Of a DNA stretch of 13,973 bases, positions 1 through 6,420 are shown piece after piece. The translations under genes were made by a program, and so were the position numbers. Source of the stretch: Desulfobacteraceae bacterium. GTDB taxonomy: Bacteria > Desulfobacterota > DSM-4660 > Desulfatiglandales > B25-G16. The DNA lies in assembly GCA_030615565.1 (NCBI GenBank), contig JAUWZC010000040.1, forward strand, positions 1 to 13,973. The letters are read 5' to 3'. The notes under the pieces were generated by a model, which saw only the letters and a list, made by a program, of their open reading frames with translations, was not told where the DNA came from and searched no databases. Positions within the stretch are counted from its first letter, which is position 1. Every line of letters begins with the position of its first letter.

Positions 1-1
1 A

Positions 2-145
2 AGAGAAGATTTTCGCTCTGCATTAGCAGGAAATAGATATTTTGATAGCGTAACAGGACCAATGGTTTTTGATAATGAAAGAAGGGTAAAAAGAGATCCT
101 CTTCTTTTGACCATTAGTGGCAGGCATTTTCTTCCTATGCCATAA
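2..145 (+). CDS. C-terminal end of a periplasmic substrate-binding protein (partial)
   Basis: An open frame runs in from the left edge and ends with TAA at 143-145, giving 47 residues. The peptide contains the stretches FRSALAG, FDSVTGPMVFDNER and a closing LLLTISGRHFLPMP. This pattern (short helix, 'F.SVTG.M.FD', a charged linker, then a final hydrophobic strand) is typical of the C-terminus of type 1 periplasmic-binding-fold receptors of the LivJ/LivK kind, which deliver branched-chain amino acids or similar ligands to ABC transporters. It is the only convincing + strand gene in the window, so it converges with the - strand genes to its right. The N-terminal part is outside the window, so ligand and signal peptide cannot be judged. 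The fold assignment is by pattern memory of the family. Confidence 0.6.
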   Translation, partial: REDFRSALAGNRYFDSVTGPMVFDNERRVKRDPLLLTISGRHFLPMP

Positions 146-285
146 CATATTCTTCGTAAGGAGGGAAGACTGTAAATCTAACATTCACCTCATTCTAGGC
201 CACATGAGAGTGATCGAAGTTACGCATTTGGATTGAAGGTTTCAAAACGTAATCGTAACTTTATCGAGGATGGTCTGAGGCATTG

Positions 286-376
286 ATTAATAGCAGAATA
301 CAAAAGCGAAGTTATAGACAGTACCTATACAATATATGGGATTTCCAAAAAAAGCAGGACCTCGATGGACCCGCTT
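286..376 (-). repeat. Spacer module copy R1 (partial)
   Basis: Degenerate copy of the window-wide spacer module in the convergent gap 146-408. It shares the block CTATACAAnATATGGG (about 325-340) with the copy at 12281-12296, and a TTAATAGCAGAA block (about 286-297) with the other copies. It ends in the hairpin at 352-376. The left part of this gap (146-285) shows no other recognisable feature. Confidence 0.5.
347..376 (-). terminator. Rho-independent terminator of the DUF2141-like gene
   Basis: Read on the - strand, a 10-position stem (arms 376-367 and 361-352, one mismatch and one G-U) closes a 5-nt loop. It is followed directly by seven T residues (353-347). It lies 32 nt after the stop codon at 409, in the right place to end that transcript. 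Confidence 0.7.
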
Positions 377-408
377 CACCACTTAAAAGGGTTATTCGCA
401 AAACCACC

Positions 409-858
409 TTACATTTTAATCTTAATTCCGGTAATGTCTTTCTCTAGATCAAATTTAATCTCCCCCCAAGGTGGAATACGATGGATAGTTTCCTTATAAC
501 TACCCCAGGGTTCATTAAAATCGTAACCTTTTCTGTCCACTTCTCCATTCATATTGACATCCCAATACGTAAAAACGCAATAGGTTCCTTTCGGTATGTT
601 ATCAAACGTAAACGATACTTTTCCTGCTTTTTTCAGATCGGTATTCATTTGTATAACTTTGCATGGTGATTGTGATAGTTCATGCCCTGGGATAATGAAA
701 ACTCGAAATTCTTCCATAGTAAGGAGACATATATATATATCTCCATCATAATCATATTGAATAGTCACTTCTCCTGATACGGTGAATTTTTCTTCTGCAT
801 AAGCAAAAGCCGAGGCCAACAAAAAAGATGCTAAAAAAAGCATTGCCTTTTTAAACAT
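409..858 (-). CDS. Small secreted DUF2141-like protein
   Basis: 149 residues. The start at 858 is chosen because a perfect AGGAGGTG ribosome site sits 4 nt before it; an in-frame ATG 30 nt upstream has no such site. Residues 1-21 form a signal peptide (positive MFKK, hydrophobic core, likely cleavage after AFAYA). The mature protein is mostly beta-strand. It contains FDNIPKGTYCVFTYWDVNMNGEVD (residues 86-108 region), where 'IP.GTY', then D100-x-N102-x-N104-G-x-x-D108, resembles the DUF2141 pattern of a strand followed by an EF-hand-like calcium loop. The function of that family is not established; periplasmic or surface location is inferred from the signal peptide. It stands alone, with its own terminator 32 nt downstream. 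Two cysteines (C44, C66) plus C94 could matter in an oxidising periplasm. Confidence 0.75.
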   Translation of the reverse strand: MFKKAMLFLASFLLASAFAYAEEKFTVSGEVTIQYDYDGDIYICLLTMEEFRVFIIPGHELSQSPCKVIQMNTDLKKAGKVSFTFDNIPKGTYCVFTYWDVNMNGEVDRKGYDFNEPWGSYKETIHRIPPWGEIKFDLEKDITGIKIKM

Positions 859-928
859 GATACACCTCCTTTTTTTGAAAAAATTCAAGCTTGTTGATTT
901 TCTTAATCAGAAGAGAAGATACGTAAGA

Positions 929-1290
929 CTCCCAACAGAACAACCAACGTCCCGTCAGGAGATAGGCTGGCACATTTTGAGGTTTTTCTCCATGAGGGAA
1001 CCTCTCAAGTGAGGTTAAATTCATTTAAAGGAGAATCCATTTACAAGAAAAGAACAGAACGCTTCTCAAGTCAAGAAAAATAGACGTTTTGACTTCTCTT
1101 AGAATGAAAGATTTCGGTCTGACAAAAGGTAAACCCCATTCTCCACATCTTGTGGTGGATTGAAGTACCCTTTGGGTTATGACTACGTGCCATAGTATTT
1201 ATCTGGACGTCGCCTAATTTTATTGAAGATTACAGAACGAAACATGAAATATCAAGTACTTAAAGGTTTGATACAGAAACCTTCTTCTAT
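929..1290 (-). repeat. Spacer module copy R2 (long form)
   Basis: Long copy of the spacer module upstream of the gene at 409-858. Its left end (929-1045) aligns with 5996-6110, starting with the shared stretch ACTCCCAACAGAACAACC and continuing through GTCAGGAG and CACATTTTGAGG. After about 258 bp both copies reach CGTGCCATAGT (here 1186-1196, there 6254-6264) and then the ATTTTATT block (about 1219-1226). The equal spacing shows that the whole ~300 bp is one duplicated unit, not two short coincidences. Confidence 0.65.
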
Positions 1291-1438
1291 GGATTAATCT
1301 TCTTTTGGTCTACCTTTTAAAATAATTGTGATATCATGATAGTGTATGGAAGCGATACTTGGCTGCAATAATGGCAAGATATCACGGATTTGATCAAGAC
1401 ATACTTAATAATGTGCCTCTCCTGATACTTATTTACTT

Positions 1439-1582
1439 ATGCCCCATTCACAAAACGAAACTTCCCTTCAGATGAGTTTTAAGCAATTTCTGCACGAACA
1501 TCCCGGTTTCATATTGATGTTCATTACAATTCAGGAAGATGGAAAGAGCTTATCATTAGGTTTGTGCGGAAATGTTTCTTAA
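1439..1582 (+). other. Uncertain 47-codon open frame in the 1291-1646 spacer
   Basis: The spacer 1291-1646 holds no clear gene. A + strand frame from ATG 1439 to TAA 1580-1582 encodes 47 residues with a protein-like tail (FKQFLHEHPGF, then a hydrophobic stretch, QEDGKSLSLGLCGNVS). A second short frame, from ATG 1371 in another register, precedes it. I see no ribosome site and recognise no family. It may be a decayed gene or chance; a GGCCGGCC palindrome lies at about 1590-1597. Confidence 0.15.
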
Positions 1583-1646
1583 AGGGTCTGGCCGGCCAAA
1601 GAGTTATATTTTAGATTCCGGTTCTTGAAAGAAGTCGCCGTAGCTA

Positions 1647-2714
1647 TTAAGACGGAGTGGGCTTACTTTCGATAGCCAGTTCGTTTTCCTTGTAGCCAAA
1701 AAGCAAGAGGATTTCCTTGCAAAGGACCAGCATATCTTTTACTGCTAAATGGAGATCCAGATAGATCTTTGTTCCGGCTATTTTTTCAGACTCTAAAAAT
1801 TCATAGGGATTTTGACTAAAACAGGCCCTGCCTTCTAAAGAGATATATAATATACTCTCAAATTCATCTCTGTGCTTATCATATATGATCTCACAGATCT
1901 TCAATACCATGGCCTTCCATGAATGCACATCGTGTTTTTCCCCTTTAAAAGAAAAGGATTTAATCGACTTCCCTTTAAAATCTTTTTTCCTAATCTTTTT
2001 GATCTTATCCAATATGGGAGGAGGCTGAACTTTTAATACGTTCGCTTTTGTTTTGATTTCAGATAACACGAATTCTTTGACGGTTTCTGGGTCAGGCTCA
2101 TATCCGCATAGATCTTTTGTCGCTTTTGAGATAATATCGGCGAGCCATTTCTCGGGTTCGTTGATGATTTTTTGCCACGCCTTTGGCAGATACTCATTTA
2201 CAAGCATTGCCTTTTTCCTATTGAAATAGAGACTTTCTGCGGTTTTCAGTGCATTTCCCGAAATGACATTCTTCCTTAATAGGAAATCTGAAAAACCTTG
2301 GGCGATATTGTCCGCCTTTTCTTTATGAATCTCTATGGCATGAAATTGCTTCTCCTCTGGGCTTCCATCCACCAGTGGCAGGAAAAAGTTCCAGATAAGG
2401 CCGTTGGTTAATATGGCTATTTTGATATCCCCTTGAGCGGCCAACTGGAAAAGCTGCTCCTGAAGCTTTTGGGGGTTCGCCAGGTCTTTTTTTACATTAA
2501 GAAATATCTTATTGGTCTTGCCAGATTTCAATAAAAAATCGATTTTTCCGGTACCAACACGGTGGTCCGGTTCGATTTCGTCGATATTGAAGGGGTCCCA
2601 TCCCAGCAACGACAAAATTTTTAGAACAATACTCTGCTTTATGGCAGCTTCCTCAAGGGAGCCTAACCGATTATCGGATTGGATTTTTTTAATAAATTCG
2701 ATTAAGTCCTGCAT
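1647..2714 (-). CDS. Stand-alone HsdR_N-like protein (type I restriction R subunit N-terminal fold)
   Basis: 355 residues; ATG at 2714 with GGAG 5-6 nt upstream. Residues 18-112 match the type I restriction enzyme R protein N-terminal pattern: 'E...KQSIVLKILSLLGWD', then 'VGTGKIDFLL' and 'IFLNVKK', then 'LTNGLIWNFF'. This is the PD-(D/E)xK nuclease-like layout, with D59 and K75 in place. However, the acidic residue of ExK is Asn (N73-V-K75), so cleavage activity is doubtful. A second C-terminal unit (about 251-341, 'SFSFKGEKHDVHSWKAMVLKICEIIYDK' to 'LLLFGY') resembles the domain often found at the end of such nuclease-fold proteins in defence contexts. There is no helicase, HsdM or HsdS nearby. 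It lies downstream of the HEPN gene, separated by a spacer module carrying a promoter. Role in phage defence or DNA sensing is inference. Confidence 0.7.
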   Translation of the reverse strand: MQDLIEFIKKIQSDNRLGSLEEAAIKQSIVLKILSLLGWDPFNIDEIEPDHRVGTGKIDFLLKSGKTNKIFLNVKKDLANPQKLQEQLFQLAAQGDIKIAILTNGLIWNFFLPLVDGSPEEKQFHAIEIHKEKADNIAQGFSDFLLRKNVISGNALKTAESLYFNRKKAMLVNEYLPKAWQKIINEPEKWLADIISKATKDLCGYEPDPETVKEFVLSEIKTKANVLKVQPPPILDKIKKIRKKDFKGKSIKSFSFKGEKHDVHSWKAMVLKICEIIYDKHRDEFESILYISLEGRACFSQNPYEFLESEKIAGTKIYLDLHLAVKDMLVLCKEILLLFGYKENELAIESKPTPS

Positions 2715-2795
2715 GTTATCTCCATCTATTTAAATTATTTTTTAAGAATCATTTTCACCGTCGTCCTTAACGTTCGGCCGAAGTCTTTCACATAC

Positions 2796-2825
2796 ATTAT
2801 ATCTGATTTTATTCAAACACCACAA
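2796..2825 (-). promoter_or_regulatory. Sigma70-like promoter of the HsdR_N-like gene
   Basis: On the - strand, TTGTGG (2825-2820), an 18-nt spacer and a perfect TATAAT (2801-2796) lie about 82 nt before the start codon at 2714. The hexamers fall in the conserved core of spacer module R3. Confidence 0.5.
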
Positions 2826-2890
2826 ACACAATACTGAAAAATTTAGGCTTCAAATTTGTCTAGGTGTATAGCAGAAATCGTTAACTACAT
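2796..2890 (-). repeat. Spacer module copy R3
   Basis: Short copy filling the gap between the HEPN gene and the HsdR_N-like gene. It has the blocks ATCTGATTTTATTCAA (2801-2816), ACAAACACAATACTGAAAAA (about 2822-2841), a GGCTTC block and TATAGCAGAAATCGTTAAC (about 2868-2886). All have counterparts at 13160-13246 and 9136-9192. Confidence 0.55.
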
Positions 2891-2914
2891 TTTTCAATCG
2901 CAGAGATTAGCTGT

Positions 2915-3567
2915 CTACCGCAAGAGTCTTTTGCGTTTCCTTTGCCAGTGAAAATTCAGATACTCATAAAATTCCGTCTTTGGGACAACTGAGACGATTT
3001 CATTAATCATTGCCGTAACTGTATCGCAGGCCCAATATGCAACTTCTTGGCATTCTATGTATCGACTCAAAGATGGGGGCTGCCCCAGCTTTGGTTTTTT
3101 TATTACCTTTCTAGCTGAAAGATATTCAACAAATCTATGATGGTTATATTCTTTATCAGTATCGCCAAAGTCCCATATAAATTTTTCAGGTTTTCGGTGC
3201 ACTAGATGATTCCTCAAATCAACTAGGACATTAAAGTCTTGGTATGGTAGCTCCCCTTTTTTCGGAATATCTTGTGTCAAAATATATAAAATGGTTAGTA
3301 CTTTTAGTTTTATACTTGCCCTTCCTTCTTCAAGATCTCTTAAAAAAATTTTACCGTTTTCAGAGAAACTGGATCTTGCTCTGATACATACTTTACAAGC
3401 ATATCCTCGAATTCATTTAAAAAAGCTTCTAAAGATATCGCTGACAGAATGATTGCATTTGTGGCTTCCTGTTTGTCTTGTTTCGATCTTTCAGCGGCTT
3501 TCTGGGCAAGAATAAGTAGAGATCCTGATCGGTATGAAGGTACTGTGTATCTAGGTCCTTTTTCCAT
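2915..3567 (-). pseudogene. HEPN-domain protein, interrupted by a frameshift in a T7 run
   Basis: Two frames make one protein. The first (from ATG 3567, or TTG 3582) encodes about 75 residues, including helix 'ATNAIILSAISLEAFLNEFEDML', and stops at 3340. The second continues in another register ('LRDLEEGRASIKLKVLTILYIL', then 121 more residues) and ends at 2915. Adding one base to the run of seven T (A7 on the + strand, 3342-3348) rejoins them into about 217 residues. The second half has 'DLRNHLVHRKP', an R-N-x3-H motif (about R119 and H124 of the fused protein), the catalytic signature of HEPN ribonucleases. No nucleotidyltransferase (MNT) partner is adjacent. Either the gene is dead, the assembly lost a base, or slippage on the homopolymer restores it. 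No good ribosome site precedes either start. Confidence 0.65.
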
Positions 3568-3747
3568 CTTAAAATCTAACAAGTCAATATACGGATCTGG
3601 ATATCATTACTTTTATAATGTTATCCGTCATGAAATGTAATGTGTTATCGTACCCAAAAAGCTAAATACCACTAAAGTTCATGTATATTGAGATTATCTG
3701 TATTTCGGTTAAAACTGTGATATGCTCTAAAATTAACTCCAAATTTG

Positions 3748-3890
3748 AAGAATTTCCGATTTCATATTTCGTGCCATAGGCGACAGTAGGGTTTTCCATT
3801 ATTCTCTTATAGACTTCAAACACAATACTAAACTTTTTCGGGCTTTCAACTCTTTTCAGTCATAACAATATTGTTTCCTAGTGATCCATT
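3748..3890 (-). repeat. Spacer module copy R4
   Basis: Copy between the SPOR gene and the HEPN gene. Blocks seen: AATTTCCGATTTCATATTT followed by CGTGCCATAGG (3770-3780), TTCAAACACAATACTAAACT (3817-3836), a GGGCTTTCAA block (3840-3849) and CAGTCATAACAAT (about 3857-3869). The rest of the 3568-3925 gap, 3568-3747, shows nothing I recognise. Confidence 0.5.
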
Positions 3891-3925
3891 GCCTTATTTG
3901 TAGCCGTACCTAAATAATGCCTTTC

Positions 3926-4633
3926 CTATTGATTGCATTGAAGTGCAGGGGTTAGACTTCTCTCATCTCCACCAGTCACTGTCAGGGCAAAGGAGTCATT
4001 GAGTCCTTCCTCTTTTTTCAGCCGACCTAGTGTCGTTCTGGCCACTCTCTCATTAGCATAACCCCGGAGACGTACCCAGTAGAAGAGCCCTCGATTTTTC
4101 ACAATTCCTTTGTCCAGATAGGCATTGTATCCCTTTTCCACGAGCTTTCTGAACAAAAGCTCAGCATTTGCCTTTTCCCGGAAGGCTCCCACCTGGATAA
4201 CTACCCTACCTGCGCTCGAGGTCTCAGCCTTGGGAACAGGCATGTGAACAACGGCACTGGTCGGTTTGTCGTAGAGTCCTTGCTGTGGAGAAAAGGTCTC
4301 TGCCATGCTTATATCCCCTCTATCGTGGTCACGCTCCTCATAATCTAGCGCAGGAAATTCATTGGATTCGATCTTTCGCACATTGAGCCACGAATTCCCA
4401 AGGAGATGACCCACGACAAAAACGATGCAGGTGGCAATCCCCAGGACTACAATCTGCCCAGACCAGGGATGAAAAAGTTTTGTCTTTGCCTGAGAAGCCC
4501 GCTCTTTAGTATTGACTAGAGCCTCTTTTGTTCCCTTGTGCTGGTTTTCTGATACCTCTGATTCAGCACGGTGTTGGCGGGATTTTGCCAGTTCATTGAT
4601 GGGCTGTTGTTTGATTTTATTTTCAACTATCAT
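3926..4633 (-). CDS. Single-pass membrane protein with C-terminal SPOR domain
   Basis: 235 residues from ATG 4633. This start is preferred because GGAG lies 9 nt before it and a good promoter (4677-4705) lies just upstream; that promoter overlaps the alternative TTG start at 4705. Residues 1-57 are polar and cytoplasmic. Residues 61-79 form one transmembrane helix (IVVLGIATCIVFVVGHLLG). Residues 80-142 are a charged linker. Residues 143-220 are a SPOR domain ('VVIQVGAFREKANAELLFRKLVEKGYNAYL...GLFYWVRLRGYANERVARTTLGRLKKEEG'). SPOR domains bind denuded septal peptidoglycan, so the protein probably sits in the inner membrane with the domain in the periplasm at the division site (family knowledge). 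It resembles FtsN or DedD in layout only. It is monocistronic here. Confidence 0.85.
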   Translation of the reverse strand: MIVENKIKQQPINELAKSRQHRAESEVSENQHKGTKEALVNTKERASQAKTKLFHPWSGQIVVLGIATCIVFVVGHLLGNSWLNVRKIESNEFPALDYEERDHDRGDISMAETFSPQQGLYDKPTSAVVHMPVPKAETSSAGRVVIQVGAFREKANAELLFRKLVEKGYNAYLDKGIVKNRGLFYWVRLRGYANERVARTTLGRLKKEEGLNDSFALTVTGGDERSLTPALQCNQ

Positions 4634-4676
4634 TTTGTGTATCTCCAGAATTCCCATAAATCCATAATGATACGAC

Positions 4677-4705
4677 TTCATAGACCATTGTTCAAGAAAT
4701 GTCAA
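4677..4705 (-). promoter_or_regulatory. Sigma70-like promoter of the SPOR gene
   Basis: A perfect TTGACA (4705-4700), a 17-nt spacer and TATGAA (4682-4677) on the - strand. Transcription would begin near 4670, leaving a leader of about 37 nt that contains the GGAG ribosome site. This supports the start at 4633. Confidence 0.6.
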
Positions 4706-4790
4706 GGAATCCTGAGCACTTACCCTTAAAATGGTTGCACAGCGTTAGAAATAGGCTTTATTTAAGGGAGAACAAGATTGATATGAGATT

Positions 4791-4955
4791 ATGTTGAAAC
4801 AGTATCCTGGGGAAGTAAGTGATTCGGAAGCTATGAGGTGGATTGAGAATCTTTACGGTTGCTCAAAGAAAAATAGGCCGAGGAAACAAAATATCTCACC
4901 CCAGCCCATTATATATTTCAGACACAAAAAGTATAGATTTGTTTTGGTAAACTGA
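4791..4955 (+). other. Uncertain 54-codon open frame on the opposite strand
   Basis: A + strand frame from ATG 4791 to TGA 4953-4955 encodes a basic 54-residue peptide (begins MLKQYPGEVSDSEAMRWIEN, ends YFRHKKYRFVLVN). Its composition is protein-like, but there is no ribosome site close to the ATG and no recognised family. Its 3' end runs into spacer module R5. It could be a relic or chance. Confidence 0.2.
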
Positions 4956-5078
4956 AAAATTCTGAGCTTTCATTTTTGCACAATTATAGCAGAAGTAATA
5001 ACCCTCTGGCTCAATGGATAATTTACAATATGCGGACATTCTGGCAGAAGAAAGGAGGAGCTATTTCGAGCCCTGCCT
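4940..5078 (-). repeat. Spacer module copy R5
   Basis: Copy between the lipoprotein and SPOR genes. Blocks: AAACTGAAAAATTCTGAGCT (about 4949-4968), ATTATAGCAGAAGTAATAAC (about 4983-5002), CTCTGGCTCAATGG, ATTTACAATATGCGGACATT (5021-5040) and a hairpin with GGCAG/CTGCC ends (5043-5077). It matches the copy at 12246-12336 block by block in the same order. Confidence 0.6.
5050..5077 (-). terminator. Weak terminator-like hairpin after the lipoprotein gene
   Basis: On the - strand, AGGGCT (5074-5069) pairs with AGC-T-CCT (5062-5056, one bulged base) around a 6-nt loop, followed by CCTTTCTT. It begins about 45 nt after the stop at 5123. The stem is short and the T tract interrupted, but the position matches terminator hairpins in other module copies. 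Confidence 0.35.
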
Positions 5079-5122
5079 TGTTGTATCTGACCCAAGCTGA
5101 CCTTATGGGCAGGAAGCTGGCT

Positions 5123-5731
5123 TTATTTGAAGAGTTTCTGGATCACCTCGGTCAAGATGTTGTTCAGCTCAGCGTTGACCTTATCTGGATCAAATCCCAT
5201 TTTTTTGCCCCTGGGTGCGCTCTCGATAGTGCGGATGACCACCTTCCTTTCCCCTATCCGACCGATGAGGGCCTCAATCTTCACTGAGTACTGGATATTG
5301 GTGATCGTAACACCGGATTTGGCTTCAACCATGAAGGAATCGATCTTTCCCCCTATGACAAGAGAGAGATCCTTTGGCAAGCGGTCAAGTCCCTCAGCGG
5401 TCTTATCCCAGCCATTGCAATCAGTGACCTCAAAGCCCTTTTCGATAAAGTAGTCCTTGACGGCCTGGGTAACGGACTCTGAAAGGCTGAGCCCTTTGAG
5501 ATTTAGGAAATCGATGGTCTTGCCTGGTCGATGCCTGAGGCCGATGGTTTCCTTCCCCTTTTCTTTCCTCATATCCTCAAAGGGACAGATGCCCACTGTC
5601 TTTGAGGTAGGAGGTGCCTTCTTCTCTGGGATATATTTGACATCCATGAGATAGATCTTAGTCCCAGCACATCCCGAGAAAGCTGCCAGGAAGCTAAAGA
5701 TCATCAATACAATAATGGCCTTTCCCTTCAT
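5123..5731 (-). CDS. YajG-like outer-membrane lipoprotein
   Basis: 202 residues. The ATG at 5731 is chosen because a strong GGAGG precedes it and it starts a lipoprotein signal; the longer frame to 5797 lacks such a site. Residues 1-20 are the signal (MKGK, hydrophobic, AAFSG) with the lipid-bearing C21. The -3 residue is Phe, unusual for a lipobox. The mature part starts 'VGICPFEDMRKEKG', then 'LSESVTQAVKDYFIEKGFEV', a strand 'DLSLVIGGKIDSFMVEAK', 'YSVKIEALIG', and ends in a helix 'NAELNNILTEVIQKLFK'. This order matches YajG-like and related lipoproteins that combine a short beta-sheet with a helix binding an unknown partner. Function is not established. It has its own promoter at 5830-5858 and a weak hairpin downstream, so it appears monocistronic. 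Confidence 0.75.
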   Translation of the reverse strand: MKGKAIIVLMIFSFLAAFSGCAGTKIYLMDVKYIPEKKAPPTSKTVGICPFEDMRKEKGKETIGLRHRPGKTIDFLNLKGLSLSESVTQAVKDYFIEKGFEVTDCNGWDKTAEGLDRLPKDLSLVIGGKIDSFMVEAKSGVTITNIQYSVKIEALIGRIGERKVVIRTIESAPRGKKMGFDPDKVNAELNNILTEVIQKLFK

Positions 5732-5829
5732 CCTAATTCCTCCTTTTTTAAAGTTTCCGATAGGTAAGAATTCTTTCTTTTGAAGTAACTTTTTCAATCC
5801 CTTCTTTCCGATAAGTATCTCCTTTTGGG

Positions 5830-5858
5830 AGTATAGAAGATTTAGCCTCGTGCGGCAA
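5830..5858 (-). promoter_or_regulatory. Sigma70-like promoter of the lipoprotein gene
   Basis: TTGCCG (5858-5853), a 17-nt spacer and TATACT (5835-5830) on the - strand. The -10 is strong and the -35 moderate. The predicted leader is about 92 nt. Confidence 0.5.
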
Positions 5859-5950
5859 TGATAAATCTAACGCAATGTTATTCTGGTCAAATCTCTATTA
5901 ATCCAAGAGAATGAGAGTGGTGCTACGGGAACCCTTGGGCTGTTTAGAGT

Positions 5951-6109
5951 TTAGCTTCCTAAGCGGCCCATTATTGGCTTGCCACGATTTCTGAACTCCC
6001 AACAGAACAACCAGGTTCCGTCAGGAGCAAGGTAGGCACATTTTGAGGGGTTTTTCCATGGGGTAACCTCCTGAATAGATGTTAGCTGATTGAAAGGAAA
6101 ATTCTTAAT
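5951..6109 (-). pseudogene. Relic open frame inside the long spacer module
   Basis: A 52-codon frame (opens after TAA at 6112-6110, stops at 5953-5951) encodes a peptide with EVTPWKNPSKCAYLAPDG, TWLFCWEFRNRGKP and MGRLGS. No ATG, GTG or usable TTG start is present upstream of the conserved part. The homologous stretch in R2 gives EVPSWRKTSKCASLSPDGT, then shifts frame by one base just before WLFCWE, and has a stop upstream. Several nucleotide differences between the copies are silent (GGA/GGG, ACC/ACG, CTT/CTA), as expected of former coding sequence. I do not recognise the protein. Confidence 0.3.
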
Positions 6110-6375
6110 TTAATTGATGGAACGCCAAAAGGTTTCAAAAGTCAAGAGAAATCCGTTTTCAGAATCACCTCAGAATCTATGATCTTAACCTGACGAATGA
6201 TAAGAAAATTGAAAATATTGTGGTATCTGGCAGCACCCTCACTTTTAAGCTTTCGTGCCATAGTCGATCGTAAAGCCGAATTAGATTTTATTCAAGGTTT
6301 CGTTTGCTAGTCATAACTTTTTGAGGCTTTAAATTCCTTCCAATCATAGCAGAAGTCATTATACTGAGATAAATT
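5951..6375 (-). repeat. Spacer module copy R6 (long form)
   Basis: Longest copy. From right to left: CATAGCAGAAGTCATTAT (about 6345-6362), TTGAGGCTTTAAATTCCTTC (about 6321-6340), a TTTTATTCAA block (about 6286-6295) and CGTGCCATAGTCG (6254-6266). After roughly 260 bp comes the stretch 5996-6110, which is homologous to 929-1045. It fills the gap between the metallopeptidase and the lipoprotein gene. Confidence 0.65.
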
Positions 6376-6420
6376 GGGTCTATTTATTGATTGGTCAAGG
6401 TCAGTTAAATAATATCTATA

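Noticed and set aside
481..669. + strand frame of 62 codons opposite the DUF2141-like gene
   Set aside because: It lies inside a well-supported - strand gene with signal peptide and ribosome site; no ribosome site or family features of its own.
4634..4705. TTG start at 4705 for the SPOR protein
   Set aside because: It overlaps the -35 box of a good promoter and would lie upstream of the predicted transcription start; ATG 4633 has a proper ribosome site.
5127..5654. + strand frames opposite the lipoprotein gene
   Set aside because: They mirror the codon structure of the - strand lipoprotein gene, which has a promoter, ribosome site and lipobox.
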